From contig JBKBNP010000028.1 in NCBI GenBank assembly GCA_046295215.1, positions 1 to 64,000 of the forward strand: DNA of 64,000 nt, written 5' to 3'. This DNA is from Szabonella sp046295215. GTDB lineage: Bacteria; Pseudomonadota; Alphaproteobacteria; Rhodobacterales; Rhodobacteraceae. Shown one piece after another: positions 51,826 to 60,923 of this stretch (its first letter is position 1; each line of letters opens with the position of its first letter). The notes below the pieces were generated by a model, which saw only the letters and a program-made list of their open reading frames with translations, was not told the DNA's origin and ran no database searches. The translations under genes were made by a program, and so were the position numbers.

Positions 51826-52479
51826 ATGTTCGATACCGCACTGACAACCAATGACCTGATCTTTCTGGCCAAGGGCGCCGGAATGACGCTGATCGTGACC
51901 GGAATATCGGTGTTTTTCGGCACGATCCTCGGGATCATCTTTGGCGTGATCCGCTATCAGATCGGGCCGTGGTGGGCCGCGCCCATGACGTTTTTCCTCG
52001 ACATCTTCCGGTCCATTCCGCTGCTGATCCAGCTTGTGCTGGCCAATGCCTTTGTGACGACCGTTCTGGGTTGGCGCATCTCGGGCTTTTCGGTCGCCTG
52101 CGGGGTGCTGTCGCTCTACACTGCCGCCTATTGCGCGGAAATCGTGCGCGGCGGGATCGAGGCGGTGCCGCAGACGCTGCGTCGGGCGGCGCGCTCGCTG
52201 GGCATGACATGGGGGCAGGACATGACCCAGATCGTGCTGCCGCTGGCGACCCGCGTGGCGCTGCCGTCCTGGATCGGCCTTGCGCTGGGGGTGATGAAGG
52301 ATTCCGCGCTGGTCTATATCGTGCAGGTGGTGGAGTTGCTGAAATCCACCCAGATCCTGATTACCCGATTGCAGGAGCCGCTGTTCCTTCTGATGATCTG
52401 CGGTCTGTTCTACTTCATCATCTCCTTCCCGCTGGCACGGTTCGGCGGGTATCTGGAAAAACGGTGGTCCAATGATTGA
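51826..52479 (+). CDS. Amino-acid ABC transporter permease
   Basis: A 217-residue HisM/GlnP-type permease. The docking loop is R-G-G-I-E-A-V-P-Q-T-L-R. Start at 51826; a GGGGGGGG run lies upstream. It overlaps the ATPase gene by 8 bp. Confidence 0.9.
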   Translation: MFDTALTTNDLIFLAKGAGMTLIVTGISVFFGTILGIIFGVIRYQIGPWWAAPMTFFLDIFRSIPLLIQLVLANAFVTTVLGWRISGFSVACGVLSLYTAAYCAEIVRGGIEAVPQTLRRAARSLGMTWGQDMTQIVLPLATRVALPSWIGLALGVMKDSALVYIVQVVELLKSTQILITRLQEPLFLLMICGLFYFIISFPLARFGGYLEKRWSND

Positions 52480-53194
52480 GATCGAGAATGTCCGCAAATC
52501 CTTTGGCCCGCTGGAGGTGCTGAAGGGGATCGACCTGACCGTGGCGCGGGGCGAGGTGCTGACCGTGATCGGCGGGTCGGGGTCGGGCAAATCCACGCTG
52601 CTGACCTGCATCAACGGGCTGGAACCGATCGATTCGGGGCGCATCCTTGTCGATGGCGTGGAGGTGCATGCCAAGGCCACCAACCTCAACAAGCTGCGCC
52701 AGAAGATTGGCATCGTGTTCCAGCAATACAATGCCTTTCCGCATCTGACCGTCATTGAAAACGTCATGCTGGCGCAGGTGAAGGTGCTGAAACGCTCCAA
52801 GGCCGAGGCGGAGGCGGAGGCGGAACGCCAGCTCAACCATGTGGGTCTTGGCGACAAGCTCAAGGTCTATCCCTCGCGCCTGTCCGGGGGGCAGCAGCAG
52901 CGCATGGCGATTGCCCGCGCGCTGGCCATGTCACCGCATTACATGCTGTTCGACGAGGTGACATCGGCACTGGACCCGCAACTGGTGGGCGAGGTGCTGG
53001 ACACGTTGCGGATGCTGGCCTCCGAAGGCATGACGATGATCTGCGTGACCCACGAGATGAAATTCGCGCGCGAGGTGTCGGACCGCGTGGCCTTTTTCCA
53101 CAAGGGCGTGATGGCTGAAATTGCCCCGCCCGATGCGCTGTTCGGCGCACCCAAAGATCCGGAATTGCAGAAGTTCCTGGCCGCCACGCATTGA
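52472..53194 (+). CDS. Amino-acid ABC transporter ATP-binding protein
   Basis: A 240-residue GlnQ-type ATPase with G-G-S-G-S-G-K-S-T, L-S-G-G-Q-Q-Q-R, M-L-F-D-E-V-T-S-A-L-D and C-V-T-H-E-M. It energises the two permeases encoded upstream. Note the E-A-E-A-E-A-E repeat near residue 112. Confidence 0.94.
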   Translation: MIEIENVRKSFGPLEVLKGIDLTVARGEVLTVIGGSGSGKSTLLTCINGLEPIDSGRILVDGVEVHAKATNLNKLRQKIGIVFQQYNAFPHLTVIENVMLAQVKVLKRSKAEAEAEAERQLNHVGLGDKLKVYPSRLSGGQQQRMAIARALAMSPHYMLFDEVTSALDPQLVGEVLDTLRMLASEGMTMICVTHEMKFAREVSDRVAFFHKGVMAEIAPPDALFGAPKDPELQKFLAATH

Positions 53195-53201
53195 GGGAAT
53201 A

Positions 53202-54446
53202 ATGGAGATCCGACCCGATGTCATCGTGATCGGGGGGGGCGTCGTGGGCCTGTCCACGGCGCTGGCCCTGCAGGCGCGCGGCCTTTCGGTCAGCGTGCTG
53301 GACCGCGAAGGCCCGGCGGCGGGGGCGTCGGCGGGCAACGCCGGGGCCTTTGCCTTTACCGACATCCTGCCGTTGGCCTCGCCCGGCATCCTGCGCCGCG
53401 CGCCGAAATGGCTCTTGGACCCGCTGGGGCCGCTGAGCATTCCGCCCGCCTATGCGCTGCGCATCGCGCCCTGGATGTACCGCTTCTGGCGGGCCTGTTC
53501 GGCCTCGCGGGTTGCGGCCTCCACCGCCGCACAAACGGCCCTGATGGACCTGTCCAAGGCTGAACTGGAGCCGTTCCTGGCCGCAACCGGAACGCTGCCG
53601 ATGCTGCGCCGCGACGGCAATCTTCAGGTCTACGAAACCGAGTCCGAATTCCGTGCCTCGCTCCCCGGCTGGCAGGCCCGTGCCGATCATGGCATCGAAT
53701 TCCGCCATATGGGGCCCGAGGAAATGGCGGACCTGCAACCGGGCCTCGCCCCCCGTTTCACCCATGGCACGTTCACGCCGGGCTGGTATTCGATTGCCGA
53801 TCCCAGGGACTATACCCTTGCGCTGGCGGACCGGTTCCGGGCGCAGGGGGGCGAGATTGCGGTGGCCGAGGTCGCCATGCTGAAACCCCTGTCCGACGGG
53901 GTGGAGGTCGGGGTTGCCGGGGGGTTGTCGCGGAGTGCTGCCCATGTGGTTCTGACGGCGGGTGCCCATTCGCATCTGATCGCGCGCACCCTGGGCGATC
54001 GCATCCCGCTGGAAACCGAACGTGGCTACAACACCACGCTGCCCGGCGATGCCTTCGATCTGCGCTTGCAGATCACCTTTGGCGGGCATGGTTTTGTCGT
54101 CTCGCGGCTTTCCTCCGGCATCCGGGTCGGAGGCGCGGTGGAACTGGGCGGGTTGAACCTGCCGCCGAATTTCCGCCGGTCGGATGCCATGCTGCAAAAG
54201 GCGCGGGCCTTCCTGCCGGGGCTGAACCCTGCGGGCGGCGTGCAATGGATGGGGTTCCGGCCCTCGCTGCCCGACAGCCTGCCCGCCATCGGCGCGTCAA
54301 GCGCCACGCCCCGCGTGACCTATGCCTTTGGTCATGGCCATCTGGGCCTGACGCAATCGGCAGGCACCGCGCGGCTGGTGGCCGATCTGGTGACGGGCGC
54401 GCCATTCGCCATCGACCTTTCTCCCTTCTCGCCCCAAAGATTCTGA
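53202..54446 (+). CDS. FAD-dependent D-amino-acid dehydrogenase, probably D-hydroxyproline dehydrogenase
   Basis: A 414-residue flavoprotein of the DadA/DAO family with V-I-G-G-G-V-V-G-L-S-T at the N-terminus and Y-A-F-G-H-G-H-L-G at the C-terminus. After epimerisation by the next gene product, cis-4-hydroxy-D-proline would be oxidised to the pyrroline that the DapA-family enzyme deaminates. The substrate is inferred from this context. Confidence 0.86.
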   Translation: MEIRPDVIVIGGGVVGLSTALALQARGLSVSVLDREGPAAGASAGNAGAFAFTDILPLASPGILRRAPKWLLDPLGPLSIPPAYALRIAPWMYRFWRACSASRVAASTAAQTALMDLSKAELEPFLAATGTLPMLRRDGNLQVYETESEFRASLPGWQARADHGIEFRHMGPEEMADLQPGLAPRFTHGTFTPGWYSIADPRDYTLALADRFRAQGGEIAVAEVAMLKPLSDGVEVGVAGGLSRSAAHVVLTAGAHSHLIARTLGDRIPLETERGYNTTLPGDAFDLRLQITFGGHGFVVSRLSSGIRVGGAVELGGLNLPPNFRRSDAMLQKARAFLPGLNPAGGVQWMGFRPSLPDSLPAIGASSATPRVTYAFGHGHLGLTQSAGTARLVADLVTGAPFAIDLSPFSPQRF

Positions 54447-54453
54447 GGTTTCC

Positions 54454-55455
54454 ATGGCAACGCATACCTTTTCCTGCATCGACGGCCATACCTGCGGCAA
54501 CCCGGTGCGGCTGGTATCTGGCGGTGGCCCCCGGCTGGAGGGGGCGACCATGCTGGAACGGCGCGCGCATTTCCTGCGCGAGTTCGACTGGATCCGCACC
54601 GGCCTGATGTATGAGCCGCGCGGACATGACATGATGTCGGGGTCGATCCTGTATCCGCCGACGCGGCCTGACTGCGACGTGGCGGTGCTGTTCATCGAAA
54701 CCTCGGGCTGCCTGCCGATGTGCGGGCATGGCACCATCGGCACCATCACCATGGGGCTGGAGAACGGCCTCATCATCCCGCGCAGCCCGGGGCATCTGTC
54801 CATCGAAACACCCGCCGGAAAGGTGGACATCGAATACCGGCAGGAAGGGCGTTTCGTCGAGGAAGTGCGGCTGACCAACGTGTCGTCGTTCCTTCATGCC
54901 GAAGGGCTGACCGCAGAGGTGGAAGGGCTGGGAGAGATCGTGGTCGATGTGGCCTATGGCGGCAATTTCTATGCCATCGTGGAACCGCAGAGGAATTTCT
55001 GCGACATGGCCGATTTCACGGCTGGCGAGTTGATCGGCTGGTCGCCAAAGCTGCGTGCCGCACTGAACGCGAAATACGACTTCGTCCACCCCGAACATCC
55101 CGCGATCAACGGGCTGAGCCATATCGAATGGACGGGCACGCCCACCGTGCCCGGTGCCCATGCCCGCAATGCGGTGTTCTATGGCGACAAGGCGATTGAC
55201 CGCAGCCCCTGCGGCACTGGCACCTCGGCCCGCATGGCGCAGCTTGCGGCCAAGGGAAAGCTCAAGGTCGGTGACGAGTTCCACCACGAATCCATCATTG
55301 GCTCGATCTTCAAGGGCCGGGTGGAGGCGGCGGCCTCGGTCGCGGGGCGCGACGCCATCATTCCCTCCATCGCAGGCTGGGCGCGGATGACGGGATACAA
55401 CACCATTTTCATCGACGACCGCGACCCCTTCGCGCATGGGTTTGTGGTCAAGTGA
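54454..55455 (+). CDS. 4-Hydroxyproline 2-epimerase (proline racemase family)
   Basis: A 333-residue enzyme with both catalytic cysteines: Cys90 in L-P-M-C-G-H-G-T and Cys253 in R-S-P-C-G-T-G-T. The Cys/Cys pair and the hydroxyproline-type neighbours mark an epimerase interconverting trans-4-hydroxy-L-proline and cis-4-hydroxy-D-proline, rather than the 3-hydroxyproline dehydratase (Cys/Thr). It overlaps the next gene by 4 bp. Confidence 0.9.
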   Translation: MATHTFSCIDGHTCGNPVRLVSGGGPRLEGATMLERRAHFLREFDWIRTGLMYEPRGHDMMSGSILYPPTRPDCDVAVLFIETSGCLPMCGHGTIGTITMGLENGLIIPRSPGHLSIETPAGKVDIEYRQEGRFVEEVRLTNVSSFLHAEGLTAEVEGLGEIVVDVAYGGNFYAIVEPQRNFCDMADFTAGELIGWSPKLRAALNAKYDFVHPEHPAINGLSHIEWTGTPTVPGAHARNAVFYGDKAIDRSPCGTGTSARMAQLAAKGKLKVGDEFHHESIIGSIFKGRVEAAASVAGRDAIIPSIAGWARMTGYNTIFIDDRDPFAHGFVVK

Positions 55456-57128
55456 CCGGTGCTGCGCAATCCATCCTGCCGGGGCAGGCATCGGGCGGGG
55501 TTCTGGCCTGCAGTGAGCCGATCAGCTTCTGGGGCGGGGTCGATCCGGCGACGGGGCAGGTGATCGACGTGCATCATCCGCTGGCCGGGCAGAACCTTGC
55601 AGGCCGTATTCTGGTGATGCCGGGCACGCGCGGATCCTGCACCGGGTCGGGTGTGTTGCTGGACATGGTGCTGAACGGCAAGGCTCCGGCGGCGCTGGTC
55701 TTTGCGGAACCCGAGGATGTGGTGACGCTGGGCGCGATGATCGGGGCGGCGATGTTCGCCAAGCCCCTGCCGGTGCTGCGCCTGACGCGGGATGCTTTCG
55801 GCGCACTCGCCCGGGCGAAATCCGCGCGCATCACCGAAACCTCCATCGAGGCGGAGGGGCTGGCGATCCCGGTCGCCCCGCCCGCCACCGCAACGCTGGA
55901 CCTGACCGATGCCGACCGCGCCATGCTGGAGGGTGCGGAAGGCGAGGCCACGGCGCAGGCCATGCGGATCCTCTGCGCCATGGCCGCCAATCAGGGCGCG
56001 GCCCGGCTGATCGACGTGACGCAAGGCCATATCGACGGCTGCATCTATGCCAGCCCCGCCAACCTCACCTTTGCAGAGAAGATGGCTGATATGGGAGCAA
56101 AGGTGCGCATCCCCACCACGATGAACGCCATCTCGGTCGATCATGCCAACTGGCGCGCGCAGGGGGTGCCGCCCCTGTTCGGCGGCCCGGCGCAGCGGCT
56201 GGCCGATGCCTATGTGCGGATGGGCTGCCAGCCGACCTTCACCTGCGCACCCTATCTGCTGGACACGGCGCCTGCGACGGGTGAGGCGATTGCCTGGTCG
56301 GAATCCAATGCCGTGATCTATGCCAATTCCGTGCTGGGTGCGCGCACGGCCAAGCACCCGGATTTTCTGGACCTCTGCATTGCCATGACCGGACGCGCGC
56401 CGCTGTCGGGGGTTTATCTGGACGAACCCCGGCAGGCGCGGCGGATCATCGATGTGGAGCTGCCCGATGGCTTTGACGATGCGTTCTGGCCGCTGATCGG
56501 CTGGCTGGCAGGCAAGGTTTCGCCCGACCGGATCCCGCTGTTGCGCGGGCTGGCCCCGGCAAAGCCGACGCCCGAGAACCTCAAGGCGGTCTGTGCGGCC
56601 TTTGGCACCACCTCTGCTGCGCCGATGCTGCATGTCGAGGGGGTGACGCCCGAGGCGGATCGGATTGCGCCCGACGCCGACAACGCCCGCATCCCCCGCG
56701 CCGACATGGCGGCGGGTTGGCGAACGCTGAATGACGGGCCCGAGACGGTGGAGCTGGTCGCCATCGGCAGCCCGCATGCCTCGATCCTCGAATGTCGTGC
56801 GCTGGCAGATGCGCTGGCCGGGCAACGAGTGGCGGTGGCCACCATCGTCACGGCAGGCCGCACGGTGATCGCGCAGGCCCGCGCCGATGGCACCTTGGCG
56901 CGGCTGGCCGCAGCGGGGGTGCAGGTTCTGCCCGACCTCTGCTGGTGTTCGATTTCCGAGCCTGTCTTTCCGCCCGGAACCTGCGCGCTGATGACCAATT
57001 CCGGCAAATATGCCCATTACGGCCCCGGCCTTTCGGGCCGCGCGGTGCGCTTTGGCGGCCTTGCCGCCTGTGCCGGGGCGGCGGTGACGGGTCACGCACC
57101 GCGCACGCTTCCCCCTTGGCTGGAGTAG
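55452..57128 (+). CDS. Aconitase X, probable cis-3-hydroxy-L-proline dehydratase
   Basis: A 558-residue fused AcnX protein: the small swivel part (about 1-140, V-M-P-G-T-R-G-S-C-T-G-S-G-V-L) precedes the large part (T-Q-G-H-I-D-G-C, C-A-P-Y, and the late T-N-S-G-K-Y-A-H-Y). Fused (type I) AcnX enzymes are known to dehydrate cis-3-hydroxy-L-proline to 1-pyrroline-2-carboxylate. This links the cluster to the imine reductase gene at 49042-50074. Confidence 0.88.
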   Translation: MTGAAQSILPGQASGGVLACSEPISFWGGVDPATGQVIDVHHPLAGQNLAGRILVMPGTRGSCTGSGVLLDMVLNGKAPAALVFAEPEDVVTLGAMIGAAMFAKPLPVLRLTRDAFGALARAKSARITETSIEAEGLAIPVAPPATATLDLTDADRAMLEGAEGEATAQAMRILCAMAANQGAARLIDVTQGHIDGCIYASPANLTFAEKMADMGAKVRIPTTMNAISVDHANWRAQGVPPLFGGPAQRLADAYVRMGCQPTFTCAPYLLDTAPATGEAIAWSESNAVIYANSVLGARTAKHPDFLDLCIAMTGRAPLSGVYLDEPRQARRIIDVELPDGFDDAFWPLIGWLAGKVSPDRIPLLRGLAPAKPTPENLKAVCAAFGTTSAAPMLHVEGVTPEADRIAPDADNARIPRADMAAGWRTLNDGPETVELVAIGSPHASILECRALADALAGQRVAVATIVTAGRTVIAQARADGTLARLAAAGVQVLPDLCWCSISEPVFPPGTCALMTNSGKYAHYGPGLSGRAVRFGGLAACAGAAVTGHAPRTLPPWLE

Positions 57129-57135
57129 CACCGCG

Positions 57136-58164
57136 ATGCGCAGCACGAAATCCATCCATGTGATTTCCGCCCATGCCGAGGGCGAGGTCGGCGATGTGAT
57201 CGTCGGCGGCGTCACCCCGCCGCCCGGGGCGACCCTGTGGGATCAGTCCCGCTGGATCGCGCGGGACCAGACGCTGCGGAACTTCGTGCTGAACGAACCG
57301 CGTGGCGGGGTGTTCCGCCATGTCAACCTGCTGGTGCCGCCAAAGCACCCGGAGGCTGATGCCGCCTTCATCATAATGGAGCCCGAGGACACGCCGCCGA
57401 TGTCGGGGTCCAATTCCATCTGCGTGGCGACCGTGCTGCTGGACAGTGGCATCCTGCCGATGACCGAGCCTGAAACGCATCTGACGCTCGAAGCACCCGG
57501 TGGGTTGGTGCGGGTGCGCGCGGATTGTCGCGATGGCAAGGCGGAACGCATCTTCGTGCAGAACCTGCCGAGCTTTGCCGCCGATCTGGACATGGCGCTG
57601 GAGGTAGAGGGCCTCGGCACGCTGACGGTGGACACGGCTTACGGTGGCGACAGTTTCGTCTTTGTCGATGCAAAGTCGCTTGGCTTCAACCTGACGCCGG
57701 ACGAGGCGCATGACATCGCGCGGCTGGGGGTCCGGATCACGCAGGCCGCGACGGATCAACTGGGGTTCCACCACCCCGAAAACCCCGACTGGCGGCATTT
57801 TTCTTTCTGCCTGTTCGCAGGACCAGTGACCCGCGAAGGCACCGAATTGCGCGCAGGGGCCGCCGTGGCGATCCGTCCGGGCAAGGTGGACCGTTCGCCC
57901 ACCGGCACGGCGCTGTCTGCCCGCATGGCGGTCTTGCATGCGCGCGGGCAGATGGGGTTGGACGACCGGCTGACGGCGGTGTCGCTGATCGGGTCCACCT
58001 TTGCCGGGCGCATCCTTGGCACGACCATGGTGGGCGACCGGCCTGCCATTCTGCCCGAAATATCCGGGCGCGGCTGGATCACCGGCATCCACCAGCACAT
58101 GCTGGACCCTTCCGACCCCTGGCCCGGAGGCTACCGGCTCAGCGACACCTGGGGCGCGCGCTGA
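57136..58164 (+). CDS. Proline-racemase-fold protein lacking both catalytic cysteines
   Basis: A 342-residue member of the proline racemase superfamily. At the first catalytic position it has Ser90 (P-P-M-S-G-S-N-S-I-C) and at the second Thr256 (R-S-P-T-G-T-A). Known active pairs are Cys/Cys (epimerase), Cys/Thr (trans-3-hydroxyproline dehydratase) and Ser/Cys. The Ser/Thr pair leaves the reaction open: a dehydratase or isomerase on a hydroxyproline is possible. It lies eight bases after the AcnX gene. Confidence 0.85.
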   Translation: MRSTKSIHVISAHAEGEVGDVIVGGVTPPPGATLWDQSRWIARDQTLRNFVLNEPRGGVFRHVNLLVPPKHPEADAAFIIMEPEDTPPMSGSNSICVATVLLDSGILPMTEPETHLTLEAPGGLVRVRADCRDGKAERIFVQNLPSFAADLDMALEVEGLGTLTVDTAYGGDSFVFVDAKSLGFNLTPDEAHDIARLGVRITQAATDQLGFHHPENPDWRHFSFCLFAGPVTREGTELRAGAAVAIRPGKVDRSPTGTALSARMAVLHARGQMGLDDRLTAVSLIGSTFAGRILGTTMVGDRPAILPEISGRGWITGIHQHMLDPSDPWPGGYRLSDTWGAR

Positions 58165-58198
58165 GCGCAGGGGTGGACGGGGAAGGGGAAAAGGGTGC

Positions 58199-58233
58199 CC
58201 CCGCGCATGACCGGCACGCGCGGGGAGCCTTTT
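58199..58233. terminator. Terminator between convergent genes
   Basis: CCCCGCGC (58199-58206) pairs with GCGCGGGG (58218-58225). AAAAGGG precedes the stem and GCCTTTT follows, so it can act in both directions. Confidence 0.72.
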
Positions 58234-58237
58234 GCGG

Positions 58238-59221
58238 TTACTTCAGATCTCCGGCTTTCGGCAGGGCCGCCCAGGCGGCAAGGGCGGCGTCGCGGTTCGC
58301 GGCAGCTTCGGACTCGTCCACCGCAAAGACCTTGATGCTGCCGATGTCGGGCAGGCCGACATGTTCGGACACATTGATGTCGGTGCGGCTGGGGCGGCGG
58401 AAGGCGACCTTCAGCAGTTCGATCTGCGCCTCTTTCGACAACAGTGTGTCGATGGCGCGCCGGGCATTGTCACCGGCAGGCGCGTTCTTGATGAGCCCGG
58501 CATATTCCGGCGAGGTGAAGGTGCCTTCGGCGGGATAGACCAGCTTCAGTTCCTCCTGCCCGCCATCAACATAGGCGTAGCTGTTCGTCTCGAAGGTCAG
58601 ACCGACGGAATATTCCCCCATCGCCACGCCCTTGGGCACCGCCGAGGACGAGCCCGAGACGACCATGTTCGCCACGATCCCCTTGTAGGTCGCCTCATCC
58701 AGCAGCTTGGAAAGCCCCCAGATGATCGTATAGCCGGTCGAGCTGTTGGCCGGATCCGCGATGATGATTTTGCCGTTCCAGGCCGGATCCGCCAGTTCGG
58801 CCCAAGTGGAGGGCACGTCCCGACCGTCCAGAAGGTCCGAGTTCACCAGCATCGTCACCACATGGACATTGGCCGGGATGAACAGATCGCCGGGATAGCG
58901 CAGATCGTCGGGCATCGCGGCGAGAGCAGGCGAGGCATAGGCTTCGAACAGTTGCTCGAAGGCGCCCAGCGTATTGACCGAGGAGGACCAGAACACATCG
59001 CCCTGCGGGGCGGAGGATTCCGCTTCGATCCGGCGCAGCAGCACGCCCGACCCGCCGGTGATGACGCCAAGGTTCAGCCCGGCTTCGGCCTTCACGGCGG
59101 CCTGCACGGCCTCATAGGCCGGAACCGGGTTCGAGGTGTAAAGCACCGGTTCCTGCGCCATGGCGGGGGCTGCAAGGCCAAGCGCCATGGCGGTGGCCAG
59201 ATGGGTGGGTTTCATGTTCAT
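58238..59221 (-). CDS. ABC transporter substrate-binding protein (AfuA/iron-type fold)
   Basis: A 327-residue periplasmic protein with a Sec signal (cleavage near A-M-A). It opens V-L-Y-T-S-N-P-V-P-A-Y, contains G-S-G-V-L-L-R-R and D-V-F-W-S-S-S, and lacks the Tyr pair of true ferric-binding proteins. This fits AfuA-like sugar-phosphate or phosphonate binders. Start at 59221 with GAGAGG upstream. Confidence 0.85.
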   Translation of the reverse strand: MNMKPTHLATAMALGLAAPAMAQEPVLYTSNPVPAYEAVQAAVKAEAGLNLGVITGGSGVLLRRIEAESSAPQGDVFWSSSVNTLGAFEQLFEAYASPALAAMPDDLRYPGDLFIPANVHVVTMLVNSDLLDGRDVPSTWAELADPAWNGKIIIADPANSSTGYTIIWGLSKLLDEATYKGIVANMVVSGSSSAVPKGVAMGEYSVGLTFETNSYAYVDGGQEELKLVYPAEGTFTSPEYAGLIKNAPAGDNARRAIDTLLSKEAQIELLKVAFRRPSRTDINVSEHVGLPDIGSIKVFAVDESEAAANRDAALAAWAALPKAGDLK

Positions 59222-59285
59222 TGCGGAACCTCTCTGTTGGGTGGGTGGTTGTCTGGCCCGGGCGGCGCACCGCCCGGACGGGTTG

Positions 59286-60923
59286 TCATTTCGCGGCAAA
59301 GACGTCGATGCGGAACATCTTGGCCGCGACGATGATCGGGATCAGGATCACGGCGACCAGCACCAGCCCATAGGCCGAGGCATAGGCCATCAGACCGGAA
59401 TCGATCAGCCGGAACACCTGGATCGGCAGGGTTTCACGCCCCCCCGAATAGACGAGGATCGAGGCCGAAAGCTCTGCCACCGTCGTCGTCCAGGTCAGCA
59501 CCGCCGCCGCCGCGATGGCGGGCAGCATCACCGGCAAAACCACCTTGAAGAAGGTCCGCACAGGCGGCACGCCGAGGCTGATCGAGGCCTCTTCCAGCGA
59601 GTTCGGGATGTTGTGCAGCGTCGCCTGCCCGTTGCGCATCCCGAAGGGCATGCGGCGGATCACATAGGCCAGCACGATGATCGTGGCCGTTCCCGACAGG
59701 GGCAGCCAGCCGCCGTGGAACGTGGCCAGCAGCGCCACCCCCAGCACCGTTCCCGACAGTGCCAGCGGCACGGCCGAGATGTAATCGACAAAGGGGGTTA
59801 GGACATTGGGCTTTTTCACCACCACATAGCTGACGATGGCCGAAAAGGCGATGGAGATGAAGGTGGCGATCCCTGCATAGGTCAGCGAATTTATCAGCGG
59901 CTGGGGGGCGGTAACGAACACCCGCTCCAGATTCTCGAAGGTCCAGTTGCCCCATTGCATCACCGGCCCGCGCGCCTTGGTGAAGGCGCCGATGATGATG
60001 GAAATCAGCGGCAGCAGCGAGATCAGCACCACGAGCCCCGCCGCCACCGCAACGCCCGCGCCCCTGATCCCGCGCAGGGGCTGGGGGCGCGCACCCCGGC
60101 CCTGCACGATTTCATACTTGCCGCGCGCCACGACCCAGCGGTTGACGAACAGCACCGCCATCACGATCAGCACCGAAACGCTGGCCAGTGTCGATTGCAT
60201 CGTGATGTCCGACGCACCCTCGGCCACGGCGGCCTGATAGGTGACGACGGACAACAGCGGCAGGCGGTGGCTCAGGATCATCGAGATGGCGAAATTGCCC
60301 ACCGTCATGGTGAACACCAGCAGCGCCGAGGCGAGGATGGCGGGCAGGATCACCGGCACCATCACCTTGAGCCGCGACAGGCCGGGCGAGGTGCCAAGGC
60401 TTTGTGCCGCCTCCTCCAGTTGCGCGTCGAATTTGCCGATGGCGGCCACCACGCCGATATAGACATAGGTGTAATAGATGAAGCTCATCGAGGTGATGAG
60501 CCCGAACCAGCCATAGAAGCTCGGCAGGCGGATGCCCACGTCGCGCAGCGCGCGGGTGATCAGCCCGTTATTGCCCAGCATCATCAGCCAGGTCTGCGCC
60601 GCGATCACCTCGGGGATCACCAGCGTTATCAGCGGCAGCAGGGCAATCAGCGACTTGCCCGGAAAGCTGTGCCTTGCGGTGACATAGGCCAGCGGCACGC
60701 CGATCAGCGTGGCAATCACGGTGACGGATGTGGCGAGGATCAGCGTGTTGGTGATGGCCTGAAGGTAGCGCGGGGTTTCCAGCAGGCGCGACCAGCCGTT
60801 CGGACCATCGCCCATGACGCTGGCCGTCAGGATGTTCAGAAGCGGGTAGAGGACGAACAGGCAGAGCAGCGCGAGGGCCAGTGCCGACATCCAGAACCAG
60901 GGGGTGCGCAAGGTGCCGGTCAT
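59286..60923 (-). CDS. ABC transporter permease, two fused domains (AfuB/FbpB type)
   Basis: A 545-residue permease made of two BPD-type halves (about 12 membrane segments). Each half has an E-E-A docking loop: L-E-E-A-A-Q-S-L-G near residue 168 and L-E-E-A-S-I-S-L-G near 447. It overlaps the ATPase gene by 4 bp. Confidence 0.91.
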   Translation of the reverse strand: MTGTLRTPWFWMSALALALLCLFVLYPLLNILTASVMGDGPNGWSRLLETPRYLQAITNTLILATSVTVIATLIGVPLAYVTARHSFPGKSLIALLPLITLVIPEVIAAQTWLMMLGNNGLITRALRDVGIRLPSFYGWFGLITSMSFIYYTYVYIGVVAAIGKFDAQLEEAAQSLGTSPGLSRLKVMVPVILPAILASALLVFTMTVGNFAISMILSHRLPLLSVVTYQAAVAEGASDITMQSTLASVSVLIVMAVLFVNRWVVARGKYEIVQGRGARPQPLRGIRGAGVAVAAGLVVLISLLPLISIIIGAFTKARGPVMQWGNWTFENLERVFVTAPQPLINSLTYAGIATFISIAFSAIVSYVVVKKPNVLTPFVDYISAVPLALSGTVLGVALLATFHGGWLPLSGTATIIVLAYVIRRMPFGMRNGQATLHNIPNSLEEASISLGVPPVRTFFKVVLPVMLPAIAAAAVLTWTTTVAELSASILVYSGGRETLPIQVFRLIDSGLMAYASAYGLVLVAVILIPIIVAAKMFRIDVFAAK

